Source of the DNA: Ooceraea biroi
Lineage: Eukaryota; Arthropoda; Insecta; Hymenoptera; Formicidae
Direction of reading: 5' to 3'
DNA: 64,000 bases
Assembly: GCF_003672135.1 (NCBI RefSeq)
Contig: NC_039511.1
Span: 3,870,464 to 3,934,463 of the forward strand
Below are positions 42,210 through 53,223 of the stretch, one piece after another (position 1 is the first letter of the stretch; the number at the start of each line of letters is the position of its first letter). Both the position numbers and the translations under genes were made by a program. The notes beneath the pieces were generated by a model, which worked only from the letters and a program-made list of their open reading frames with translations, was not told the origin of the DNA and did no database searches.

Positions 42210-43429
42210 TATTTAGAAAAAGATGTTTTACAGCGAAACAATAAAAAAAGCTACGGAAAGATCGAATTTCCATTAAACTCGTTCACAAAGTCGTTGGAAT
42301 AAAAAGAATCTCTTTTACGTCTTAACGAGAGAAAGAGAGAGATAATCTCTACAAGAGTAAAACATATGGCGGGAAAACTGCGGCAACTGTAACACATGAT
42401 TCCTTTGTCCGACAGTCCGCAGGTAGTTTCTGCTACTTTTTGCAGCGGGGAAAAGCCGCGAGGAAAATGCAGGACCACAGAGATGTCGCGCCACGAGAGG
42501 AAAGAGCAGGACGGGCTCGGGTTAAGGAAGGTGTGACGGAAAGCAGCGGCGGCAAAGCCGCGACATATGGAGGAAAGACCAAAGGCCAGAGAATTGCCGG
42601 GTGCAGCGCGAGCCAGCGCGAGAGAGGGCGAGGGAGGAGAGGAGGAAGGGGGAAAAAAACGCAGGGATCCGCGCGGTACTCGCGCTCGCTCGCTCGTCAG
42701 CTCCGCCACGCAACAATGCACCACCTTGCAGCCGTGCACACCGTCTCTTTCGCGTTTGCTTCTTTCTTGCCTCGGGCGCGGATGCTCTACTCGGACGTCC
42801 CGCGCGTCCGAGCCGCGATCCGCGACACGGCAGGATCTCTTGATTTTCTTGGTGCGTCGCATTCCGCACCGAAATGCGATCCGTCGCGAAAATACTGCAC
42901 TATTGTATGGCCGACACGTTACGCAAGTTAGTGATCATGGTTTCTCGCGCACTTTTCCGAATCCTTCAAGTCTCTGTTATACGTTGGTCGGCTACTTGGT
43001 TACGCGCCAGAAATTCATAATCGCGATCTTAACAAGGAAAGTTGCGCAAAAAGCGACTGAAAAGTTGCAAAGTTTGGATTGCGAGCGTCGCTCCACGATC
43101 CACGGCCGCCTGGAAACCCTTCCACGTCACGCCCGCCCACGTCTCGAAGACCACTCATAATTACCAAACTTAATTTGCGAATAACGATTTAATTTGGTTC
43201 TCGAAGATTCCTCAAAGTTTGTCCATCACGCGCTACGTGCACACGCCACTCAAAATTCTGCAGTAATTACCGCAATTAGGATTAACTCCTCATCATCGCG
43301 GTTTTAATACTTGCGGATGTGTAGATTCTTTTTTTATGTTATAAAGTTATCCGAAAGTGCAACTAATGGAAACTGAAAAATTTTATTTCGTCTTTGCAAC
43401 ACGAATCAAGTGTAATTTTTTAAGAACCT

Positions 43430-43450
43430 TCTCTCTCTCTCTCTCTCTCT
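43430..43450 (+). repeat. (TC)n microsatellite
   Basis: About ten CT units in AT-rich DNA between the two CpG-rich islands. Confidence 0.9.
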
Positions 43451-43804
43451 ATTAACGCTAGAGTTGTCAGTATATTTGAACATTTTAATTTCATATTGAA
43501 GGCAACATCAATGGGTGCTCGCTTTTTCTTTGATTTGTTCCTTACATCCCGCAGATAACGAGTATCCTTACTCATTAACGCACTACGCGAATGTTCCAAT
43601 ATTAAAATCAATACACGTACACGTACGCTTGCGATATCGATGACTGCTGAAATACCGTGCAAAGTGATGTGCCGCTTTTACTAGTAATCGGTTTAAAAGA
43701 TATTCCCTGAAAGCCCCCGGTCTGCTAGTAATGCCAAAGAAAATCTTTTTTCTCTCCTCCGCATTGAGGATGGAAATTGTGGAAGGATAAGGCATCATAT
43801 GCGA

Positions 43805-43827
43805 AGAGAGAGAGAGAGAGAGAGAGA
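43805..43827 (+). repeat. (GA)n microsatellite opening a long purine tract
   Basis: Eleven GA units followed by nearly pure purine sequence to about 43,920. Confidence 0.9.
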
Positions 43828-43895
43828 ATGAGAGGCGAAAGAGAGATAGAAAACCGGAGAAAGGAAGAGAAAAAGGGAGGAAAGGAGGAAAAAGA

Positions 43896-43919
43896 GGGTG
43901 GTCGGGGGAGGGACGAGGG
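43896..43919 (+). other. Potential G-quadruplex motif
   Basis: Four runs of at least three G separated by loops of 5, 1 and 4 nt (GGG-TGGTC-GGGGG-A-GGG-ACGA-GGG). It sits at the edge of a CpG-rich island. Confidence 0.6.
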
Positions 43920-45795
43920 TCTGTAACTTATTGAATGAGGGCGGTATGCAGCGTACGTGAGAGGGTAGCGAAATGGGCGATGGTGATGGTGGGTCGACGG
44001 GAGGGAATGGAAGAAAGGAGGCGAAAGGTTTCTTACGCGGCTGCCTCGCGAAAGGGAGAGCGGCGTTCTCGCGCGGGAACGAGCATCGGGGCATCGCGAC
44101 GCCGAGTTTTTTAATTAGCAGTCTGTGATCCTTTGAGCGATTTTTTCCTCGTTTTTCTTTTCCTTTTTCTTTTTTTTCAGTTCGTTCCTCCCCCTCCGCC
44201 CCTCGGCGTCTGGCCCGCCGCGCGAGCAAGTAAATCTACCCTTCCGCGCGAACGACACAGTCCGGATTGCGTGTGCCGACGCGCATTCGATGCTCCCGAC
44301 GACGGTTCCACGACTGTCACGTTCCCATATATTTGTTTCATTTCGCCTCTTCTCTCCTCCTCCTTCTCAACTCACCTCTCCGTCGAAGACATTCGACTTC
44401 AGAGACGCGATTCCATCCCTGATCCCATCCCTCTTCTCTCGTCTCGCGCCCTAGCGAAATCCAGGCGACAGAGAGGCGAGGATACTCCCGCGGGAGGATA
44501 CTTGCATCGTCTCTGAGTAATTTGCTAAGAAAGTCTCGGCTGTAACGGCAAGTGATCAAAGCGAGGAAATGAGTAACTTTGTGATCGGGTACGAGGTACT
44601 CCGCGCAACTTCGCCCGATTCCCATCTGACTCGACAAATGCAAACGCCAGGATTTTCATCAAGTTAGCCATAAATTTTTATCGTATTCCGATTAGCAACT
44701 TTTCTGATATATAGTATATTGTACAGGTATCCGAGTCGTGATGATTTCACGAGGAAGGATATACAATATTAAAAAGAAATTGAAATTGAAATTTATCATA
44801 AATTTTACCGTAAATAATCGTGCAATCGAAATATTTGGTAGAAAGGATGTATAAATGCGTGATATGATTATAAACATAACGAAGAATATACTTTCTTATT
44901 TTGTTATTCTGTTACTGATACATGCACATGTTCTTTTAATAGCGGTGAAGTTTGTTTGCCACTGACGCCTTTCGATTCTGCTGTCCAGAAGCAGAATTAA
45001 AATCATCGTGGCTTTAATAATTACCGTTGGCTGAATACGTTAAATGAGGCGCGGGTTGCAACCGGGGCTTTTTGCCCCGTTTTACCCTTTGGTATTATTT
45101 ACAGCCCGAGTTCACAATGAGCGTCGCTGGTGCACAAGAGAGAAATCAGTTTACTCGTTGCCCGCTGACGCTGCGCGCCGTGTTGAGAGAAGATAAATGC
45201 GAAAATTGCAAATCGGGATGGTGGAGAGACGTAAATGGTATTTATGACGTGACAACACCATGTCCGCCTCAGGAAAAATGCTGTTGATAAAACTGCAGTG
45301 GAATGTTGAAGGACAAATGCCGGCGATAAAATAAATTTTAACGTCGCGTTAATTGCATTTTTATTTAACATTTATACTTGCGGCACATGTACAAAATATA
45401 TATGAGGTAATCGTAGAAACTCTTTAATAACACACGCGTCGTGTAATATACATAAATTAAAACGTATTCAATGATGATTGCACTGGGAAAGAAATCTTTG
45501 CCATTTTATTCTGAAACTATTGTTTAACACTCTTGAGAAAGATAACGCTATATACAGATATGTATATTTACCTATTGAAAATCGTATTTTCTTTAGTTTA
45601 AGTTTTCTTTAAATAGTTTTCTTTACCTTATACGCCTTTTTTTAAATCAAGATGAAAATATATCAGAGAAATCTTGAAAAATGTGAAGCAGCACTTTATC
45701 CTACAAGTGGTCAATATACATCAATAAACTTTGTAATATTTCTGTTACGTCATTAATTAATTATATACAGAATAAATTAATATACAACATGTAAC

Positions 45796-45801
45796 TTTAT
45801 T
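45796..45801 (-). promoter_or_regulatory. Candidate poly(A) signal of BORCS6
   Basis: AATAAA on the minus strand, 86 nt beyond the BORCS6 stop codon. Confidence 0.5.
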
Positions 45802-45886
45802 TCTATCATGGACCTAATAAGCGTGCTTCAGAATAATTAATAGCGATTGAAATGTAATATATTGCAACTTCCTCCTTCGCAGCGTT

Positions 45887-47463
45887 TCACATATTCATCG
45901 CGTTCTCAAAAAGCTCCAGCATCCTTTTCATCTCTTTACTGAAAATAAAGGGAAAGAATATTGATATGCATCGTATCGTAGAAACGAAAGTATTACGTAT
46001 ATATATATATACACACACACGCGCGCATGTATGCAATATGCACTTATATATGTAAATGGGATTTTTTACGTTAAAATTATAATTCGCAATTAAGTACTTC
46101 TGATTGACTTTACAAGCAGACTTCGTGTGGCCTTTGCAAGGAATTTAATAAAAATGCTAATAGTTTATAACGACTAAAGTTTGTCCTCTATAATTTATTG
46201 CGTGTCTCGATTTAATTAGGATGACAGCATTTTCTATAATTTCTTTCGTAATTATTTCACGTAATTATTATAAAACTTACATCTGTTCTGCTAACTTGTA
46301 AATTGGCCCCATCGATTTGGACAATTCCTCACACTTGGCCATCAACTGATACATTGATTTTATGTTGTGATCGACCGCATCGCACGTTTTGCATACTGCA
46401 TCTCTGTACGTTTCTAAGCAACCAACTGTGAGAGCCGACGCCTAGTAGCAATAACAAATAATTTTAATTTATATTTTACAGCTGCAATAAGGAAATGAGT
46501 ATTGACTCACATTCTGTAAAATCGCGGCTAGATTCTCGGTTAACGCGTCCACAGAAGTCGCGACTTTCCTAGCTTCCATTTCCAGTTCATTCAATATGTT
46601 GTGATCGAGAGGCGGTAGCTGCGGAGTCAAAGCCTGCCTGTACAGACACGGGGTCGAACTTCGAGATCCAGGGAATGACGGAGTGTCGCCCTTCTTCGTC
46701 ACGGGACTGGACAATTTGATTTTGTTCTCCAAGTCTTCCGTCACGAATAGCACCATGTCACCGTCCTGCATCACTCTGCCCTCCAGTTGCAAGTAACCCA
46801 TGGCTTTGTGATAACTCGGCGGGTCCAGATCGTCGTCCTCCGTTGGGCTGCCGCTTCTACTTTTCAAATCCAACTGATCGGGTCTGTGACCGGAACTGCC
46901 GATTTTCTCCAGATTATCGTCCAGAAATTTTGTGCTGTCAATGTCTGGAGAATCAATGAGCGATCGCAATTCCGAGATAGGTGGTGAGGACTGCGAGTCA
47001 AATGATATCTCGGAATAAGATGCTGTCATCTCATGCAGCTGGAACAGCGAAATTATAAGCGTGAAAACTTCAAAACTTGCAAAACTTTATGAATTCTGTA
47101 GATATTTGTAGTTTCTTAACAAAATAAAAATATAATGTGGTTGGATAGCAATAACTCTCGAAAAAGTGTATATCTGTATTATCGAAAATCTATATTAACA
47201 CAAAAATTACAGATCTTAAATAAATAAAATACGAGCAGCATTGAACATTTCTGAATAATAATCACCAACATGTGTATGTCCCCAAAATGACAATTTACAC
47301 GCTATCACATGTAATTTACATATAAATTCATAAATGTTCAGCACTCGACACAATCCAGTAATTCTAACCTTACTCTGTCTTCGTCGTAGTCAATGACGGC
47401 ATTCTTGTCATTTCGAGCATTCGTTCCTGATTTCGAAGCTGCTTCAATCTCATCCTGCTCCAT
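45887..47463 (-). CDS. BORCS6: BORC complex subunit 6 (lyspersin)
   Basis: Four coding exons: 47,374-47,463, 46,511-47,038, 46,281-46,441 and 45,887-45,938, all with GT-AG introns, closing to 276 aa. BORC recruits the small GTPase ARL8 to lysosomes and thereby couples them to kinesin transport. The N-terminal two thirds are acidic and serine-rich, probably disordered. The conserved part is the C-terminal helical, coiled-coil-like region, recognisable by its VGCLETYRDAVCKTCDAVD-like segment, then CEELSKSMGPIYKLAEQI and a final LELFENAM. The start (MEQDEIE) is the first ATG in the first coding exon. A non-coding leader exon ending at 47,572 (donor GTAAGC) joins the acceptor before 47,486. The human protein is somewhat longer (about 350 aa, from memory), the difference being in the variable N-terminus. 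It is divergent from B9D2. Confidence 0.87.
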
Positions 47464-47572
47464 TTTTAATTTGTGATAATTGCCGCTCTGTATAAAAATT
47501 TCGAAGAAAAGTACTGAATATTAGGTAAATATTGAAAGTACAGATTATTTCACTGATATTTTTAAGCTTACA

Positions 47573-48344
47573 TATTCTGTGTACTTCGAGACTCGGTCTG
47601 AATTTGATCGCAGAAATTATCGCTCTCGTTGTTATCAACTCGCGTTTCTTTTTATAAATATAATGCCTTTAATTACAATAATTGTCACATAAAAGAGAGC
47701 CTGTCGCTACTTCACTATTTTTGTTGATCGTTTTGTACAGTGAAAGGGTTATGATCCGTTTTTTCACATGAGAAACCTCGAATAACTGGTTGCCATCTTA
47801 CAGGTGCAGATATCTGTCAACTGCAGCGAGGATGCAGGTTATGAAACTTCATTAGTTCCAGAAACGTCAGCTACGAGCCTCCACTTCCTTGGCGCAAAAA
47901 CTGACGTAGTAGTACGAGGCAACGATGGATGAGCCACGGGTTTGTTCTCAAGTAGCATAACTGCGACGAGTCGGGCAAGTTTTATTTTTTGATAACATCA
48001 TTCAATAATGGAAAAAGACAATTTTCTATACTATGATACTACAACATCAAAGTTCAGGAAGGTCTAACGAGGTATGTCGAGGTTCGGTAACGTCCAGCAA
48101 GCTTCTGTAAAATCAAAAAATGTCTAGCAAGATATTGAAAAACCTTACAAAATTTGGTAATATTTGTCAATGCTCAGTGAAATCCTATAAGGTAAAGCGA
48201 TATTCGACAAGATATGACATGTGAAGTCTAACGGGATTCAACAACGTTCAGAGAAAATTACATTTTTTATATTGCATTATATGGAATGCACCTGTTTGGT
48301 ACTGATCAGTTGACCACAGCCAGCTGCTAGGCTGCTAGCTGTTC
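47573..48344. other. Intergenic region between divergent BORCS6 and B9D2
   Basis: It should contain the BORCS6 leader and promoter and the far part of the B9D2 promoter. An X-box half-site (GTTGCC) lies at 47,789. A degenerate, short-period repetitive stretch covers about 48,040-48,260. Confidence 0.5.
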
Positions 48345-48358
48345 GTTGCTATGGTGAT
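48345..48358 (+). promoter_or_regulatory. RFX X-box-like site upstream of B9D2/Tectonic
   Basis: GTTGCT-AT-GGTGAT matches the X-box consensus RYYNYY-(N1-3)-RRNRAC at every constrained position except the last base. X-boxes bound by RFX factors drive ciliary genes in worms, flies and vertebrates. The site is about 120 bp upstream of the putative non-coding first exon end (48,480) and 450 bp upstream of the B9D2 ATG, where a core ciliary promoter element would be expected. Confidence 0.55.
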
Positions 48359-48480
48359 ATATATATCAACATTGAAGTACATCAGTCATCGGTCCTTATT
48401 TGTTGTGAAGCAAACCTTTAACTTAGATATTGTTTAAACATTTCATTTGTTCATGTGTTGTACAGTTTATTTATCTTGAA

Positions 48481-48788
48481 GTAAGTAATTGGAAGAGATT
48501 TGTCTATTTGTATTTTTTAAAAATTACATTTATTTGATATATTTTGTACATAAAACATGATAATCGTGGTTAAAGTGGTTGATTGTAAGAACAGTAATAT
48601 AACAGAATGGTTTACATAATGTCTATATATGTATCTTTTATATTTAGCTATATGTACATATGTATAGTATGTTAAAAATATCAGAGATAGTTAATTTTCT
48701 TTTTTTTCAGATAATAAATGTAATATAGTACATTCTTTAAATTCTTAAATCATGTACTCGAGATATTTATTTTATTTTATTTTTCCAG
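48481..48788 (+). other. Candidate intron in the B9D2 5' UTR
   Basis: A strong donor (GAA|GTAAGT) at 48,481 and a T-rich acceptor (TTTTCCAG) ending at 48,788 lie 20 nt before the B9D2 start codon. This would put the transcription start at or before about 48,480, just downstream of the X-box-like site. Confidence 0.5.
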
Positions 48789-48808
48789 CTGCAACATGAT
48801 TTTATGGC

Positions 48809-49497
48809 ATGGCCGAATTGCATATAATTGGGCAAATTTCATCTGCAAGGAATTTCAAGCAACCACGACTGCTTTGCAAGTGGAATTTTTACGTCGGTAG
48901 GAGAAAGCAATAATAAATTTATAAATAAAATAGATTAATTTATTTATTGTTAATTGATATTCATCTTTGTCATAGGCAATGGTTGGAAAGTCGTGTCAGG
49001 ACATGAAGAAGGACAAACGCAGGAGAGTTGCGATCTTTATACCAATAATCCAATCTGGGATCATCCTGTAGACTTATATTATACCACCCAGACCCTACAA
49101 AATTCTCCGAAACTATTACTGCAAGTGTTTTGTAGAGATAATTATGGAAGGATACTATTTCTTTCATACGGTGTACATAATATTCCTTTGTCACCTGGTT
49201 CGCATACGTTAGAATGCCATACATGGAAACCTATCGGTAACACACTTTTAGTAAAATTTCACAATTTTGCTAAACTACTAAACTTATCAGTATTTTACCG
49301 GTAACAATCATTGTGTAGGCAACTGGAAGGACAGGCTGCACGATAAATTCTTGGGAAGAACTTTACAGTTAAAGTCACCGAGTGTTCTAATCAACACAGT
49401 AGATAGGTTCGAGATACTCACTCAAAGTATGGGAACAGTGATCGTTCACTTGCATATCCTGGCAAGGAATTTTGACAAATTTGGATGCCAATTATGA
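48809..49497 (+). CDS. B9d2: B9 domain-containing protein 2
   Basis: Three exons (48,809-48,896, 48,976-49,236, 49,319-49,497) encode 175 aa, the same length as human B9D2. The protein starts MAELHIIGQI and is almost entirely one B9 (C2-related) domain. Family landmarks are CKWNF, GNGWKVVSGHEEGQTQ, the WDHPVDLYYTT strand, YGVHNIPLSPG and the closing ARNFDKFG. B9D2 forms the B9 module with B9D1 and MKS1 in the ciliary transition zone. Two other ATGs (48,797 and 48,804) are out of frame; 48,809 gives the conserved N-terminus. The ORF ends only 44 nt before the Tectonic start, so the two probably share a transcript. In insects such genes are normally expressed in ciliated sensory neurons and sperm precursors. 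Confidence 0.95.
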
Positions 49498-49541
49498 AGG
49501 GAGAATCGTGAAGAGAAACGCACAGACAATACACTCGCGAG

Positions 49542-52181
49542 ATGTGTAAGCAGCCTATTTTCTAATTATAAAGACTAATCTCTCAAAAACGATAGAAAAG
49601 ATATTATATTTAATTTCGACAAATATTTAAGTTTTATTTTATAACAATATCTAAGCAATTAATATTTTGCAGCCATATTTTTCCCGCTACTGTTAGTTTT
49701 AACGTCCGTCAACGTGGCGCGTGTAAAGAAAATTGAAGACGTATTAATCTGCACAAACGATACCGATTGTAGCGAGTCAGATTTGACCATACAGAATCCT
49801 AAAGTTGACGATTCAGCTTTAGGAGAGCTGTCAAATGATACAGAGGAGGCTAGTACTGCCTCTGTGACAGCGTCTTCAGAAACAACTGCAAAAATAACTT
49901 TCGATGTAACGGAGCAACCGGAATTGCAGTCAACGACAATATCTTCGACCACTGTTGCTGTGCCTTTAAATAATAATCCAATTCTCGGAGCCAAACGGAA
50001 GGACATATGCGAATGTGATTTAACTGTACGCACATTTATGCTTTTATTAACCATTTATTGAGTATCATGAATAGTTATCGCTATTTCGTATATTATTATT
50101 ATTATTACATACGCTCTTTCTCGTTTTCTACAGAGATCTTCTTGCGACGTCAATTGTTGCTGCGACATAGACTGCAATCAGTTTCACCTGTCGGCCTTTT
50201 CGCATTGTCAGGAGGATTATCACGAGCTTTATGACAGCCGGTATTGCTACAACCGCAATTTCATACAACGAAACAACACGCCCTTCATCTTCGAAAAACT
50301 CGCGAATAATTTATTTTGCATTTTATACGACAATCTCCCGCCTACGTACAGCGTTGATAACGACTCGGTAAGTAAATTACTCATACTCATTACAACACTA
50401 CTTTAACTTTTAAAGGAAGTCACGCAATGTATTATGCACGGTTTGCAAAGTCTAATCGCTGTTCTCACGATAACTTTAATTATACGCAAATTGTTAGTAA
50501 CTAATTATTTAAGTATATGTATTATTAAGTATAAATTTGTATTTTTTAGTCAGTGTCATATAACAATTGTTAATCCGTCGATATTAATATTTCCTGCTTT
50601 AGATACTAAAAAATGCAAAAGATCTGTGGAAAACGGTGCAGATGAGGAGATACACGTGGAAAGTAGAGCATGGCAAGGTAATGCCGAAGTACAATTTGTC
50701 TAAACATTATCAACATGGAGATGTATTGTGGAAATTACATGAAAGCTCTATTGAAGCAGTAGGTAATACAAACTTTTATCTTTCTTTATTTCAATTGTAT
50801 TTATATGTAAAAATCTCACGAGGAAAAATCTCATAACTATCAAATTCTCTCTAATAATACGCCATTTTAGAGTTTCCGCAAACTGGATTTTCTGGCACCT
50901 GTTCTTTTACAAAAACTGTGAGATATTTGGAAAACTGGAAAGGTGCATGCGTGCAAAATAAATTAACTAACGCTAATCGATATCTGTTTGCCACAACATT
51001 CAATAACTTCACTATTATCAGTTCCCTGCCATCATTTAACGATACATTCGTCTCAAAGCAGGTATAATTTCATAGTTACAAAGTTTGCGTTTGTGATGTC
51101 GTTTCTAACTCGAGCAATTATTTTTCAGACGTGTCGGGGCAACGTTTGTTTGCCAGTAAAGTCTCATTATTGCCTGAATTCATTCTCCACGTGCAACGAA
51201 AGCGGGATATCTGGAGTCTGCACGAACTCCACCTGTATCAACGTCGTAAAGGGCTTGAAATATGTGATCGCACATAATGGCTCAGCTGGTGTCCACAGCA
51301 TTGACGCGTATCTCGATATAGGCAATGCTTCTCACGCGTTTTATCAGTATTTCGAGGTTCGCTATCACTGGGCAGGCACGAATGAAACGAAAGCTCTCGC
51401 CCGTAGCGGAAATCCCGGCTACCTTTTGGGCAAACCAATCGTCGTTGGCTCTCGCGTCAATGAGAGCGAGGGAATCTCCTTTAACAAAACTAATGGATTT
51501 CTCACGCTGCCTGTGGCTGGGAAGAGCGGAGAGTGCGATCGAATCGACAGATATTTGATCGCATTCGGCGAAGATGTCAGGTCGAGGTGCTCCGTCAGGT
51601 TGTCCGTCAAGAATTTCACCGTCTCGTCGTGCGCGGAACTGCAAAATCTGACTACACGTCTCTTGACGAAGGATTCCTTGTTAAGTGCGAACCAGAGTCA
51701 CGGGATCTACGTTTCCAAACGGGGTAATTTCACCAGCAGGAGTAGCGACGAGTGGTCGCGCGTCGCGTTCGACAGGCTACCGCAAAGTGTCGTAACCGCG
51801 CACGCAAGTGGAAAGCAAATTCTGTGTTCAGGATTAATCACGTCCTTGCGCGTGGACGTGATTTATTCAACGTTGCCGAAGCCCAAAGGTATGACGAACC
51901 ACAAAATATTGGGAGCGGCCGTTACCTTCGGTAAGGAGGAGGATGTTAGCTGGCGAAAGTGCGGAGGGAAAAATTGCACGGATATCCTAAGCGTAGACGT
52001 TATTTCCTATGTCAACTTTCACGATGTTTCAAAGACGTCCAAGTATCACTTTGTTGGAGGATCTAATTTGGACATCACTTTGCCCTACGATTTTTTCTAT
52101 CCATTTCTGAATGGCTCGGAAAAGATGGAAGTATCAAACGTATTGATTCTTTTGATCATATATTATATAGGCTTGACGTAA
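49542..52181 (+). CDS. tctn: Tectonic, ciliary transition-zone protein
   Basis: Six coding exons: 49,542-49,545, 49,673-50,025, 50,134-50,367, 50,603-50,762, 50,871-51,061 and 51,129-52,181, closing in frame to 664 aa. The first coding exon contributes only ATG plus one base, and the join completes a signal peptide (MSIFFPLLLVLTSVNVA). A Ser/Thr/Glu-rich stretch follows, then the Tectonic cysteine signature CDVNCCCDIDC at residues 123-133, the rest of the extracellular Tectonic (DUF1619) region with many N-glycosylation sequons, and a hydrophobic C-terminal tail (VLILLIIYYIGL) that could be a membrane anchor. Tectonics act with B9 proteins and MKS components at the ciliary transition zone. 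The tiny first exon starts 44 nt after the B9D2 stop in what appears to be the same exon. Confidence 0.93.
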
Positions 52182-53223
52182 TACCAAATATTCGGTTTGA
52201 AATACAGCTTAATTATATATTTATAGATTTATACAATCCTATACTTTCAGTATCTTTTATTTTATTTAGCTATAAGATTTTCGCGCGTGAATCTGATACC
52301 ACAAGTATTAACACATTGATGTCCCACAGAATTCTAGAGTTTATAGTATTAAGGAAAAAATGTGTAGATTTACATACTTAGATGCCTGAATTTTTTACAT
52401 ATTTATTTTAGATAATAAATATTATATATAAATATAAATATACACGTCTGCTTCTCTTTGATATGTAAGAATTGTAACAGTTTATTTTATTTTATTTACA
52501 TGTGTATGAATGTACATGAAATATGAAAATCAAGTACAGATGTAATAGATCTTGGGAAATATTCGAGCGCTCTATGAGAAGTATCTACTTCAAAAATTTT
52601 TTACATACTAATAAGAATTGTTTCTTTGAATTCCGTCATGAATATTAGCTCATTATTACGATTTAGAAGACTAGTAGATATTAATCTGTATTCTTACCAC
52701 ATATAGGACTGTTACATATAGAATTAATAAGTTCTTAATTTATTATTACATCCTACTTGAACATTACGAATATTTTCTTTACAAATATATAAATAGCATC
52801 TTTTCTTTTACATATTCATTATTAAAACAATATATTATTCTTATTACTCATTAATCCACAAAATAAAACGCGCAAAAATAGTGTAATAAATAATGGTAAC
52901 ATTCTTAATATAATATTTAATAAAAATGTATCTTTGGAAAATAGAAACTACGTTCGAATTATTATACATTGGCACAATAGAAATAAAAATAAAAACTTTT
53001 ATATATATATAACAAAAATTTTGAATACTACCGTTGCGGTACACCCAAATTCACATAGCCAAATAGCAACATTAAAATCACAGTATCACTTTAAATTGAA
53101 CAACATCTCTTATCTCCGATGCAATTAAAATTATGCTTCCTTTGATTAATCCTTTAATATAAGAATGATTATTATGTACAATTATAATACATGTATGTGT
53201 ATGTATCATAATATTTAGATCTA
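52182..53223. other. Convergent intergenic region, 3' UTRs
   Basis: AT-rich DNA between the Tectonic stop and the stop of the convergent DUF229 gene, about 1,040 bp. It holds the Tectonic poly(A) signal candidate at 52,414. On the opposite strand an ATTAAA lies near 53,153. No coding exon is seen. Confidence 0.7.
52414..52419 (+). promoter_or_regulatory. Candidate poly(A) signal of Tectonic
   Basis: AATAAA about 230 nt after the Tectonic stop codon, in AT-rich DNA. Confidence 0.45.

Larger units (their letters stand above)
42212..45886. other. Gene-free stretch with two CpG-rich islands
   Basis: Islands at about 42,400-43,300 and 43,870-44,600; TC and GA runs at 43,430 and 43,805; a long purine tract at 43,800-43,920 with a potential G-quadruplex. 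Several long arginine-rich frames overlap on both strands and are not supported as genes. The rest is AT-rich. One island may hold the promoter of a gene whose exons I cannot see. Confidence 0.5.

Noticed and set aside
40409..43160. Long arginine-rich frames on both strands (up to about 200 aa)
   Set aside because: Composition effect of CpG-rich DNA. The frames overlap each other on opposite strands and show no splice-bounded structure or recognisable domain.
44170..44230. Proline-rich mini-exon after a very good polypyrimidine acceptor
   Set aside because: The donor is weak, the peptide is low complexity, and no partner exons are visible.
45072..45287. 71-aa frame with several cysteines after an acceptor-like sequence
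   Set aside because: The cysteine spacing fits no family I know and there is no matching donor or neighbouring exon.
47789..47794. GTTGCC as a second X-box on the BORCS6 side
   Set aside because: Only one half-site; the following bases do not give RRNRAC at any allowed spacing.
49659..50054. 131-aa minus-strand frame
   Set aside because: Antisense shadow of the second coding exon of Tectonic.
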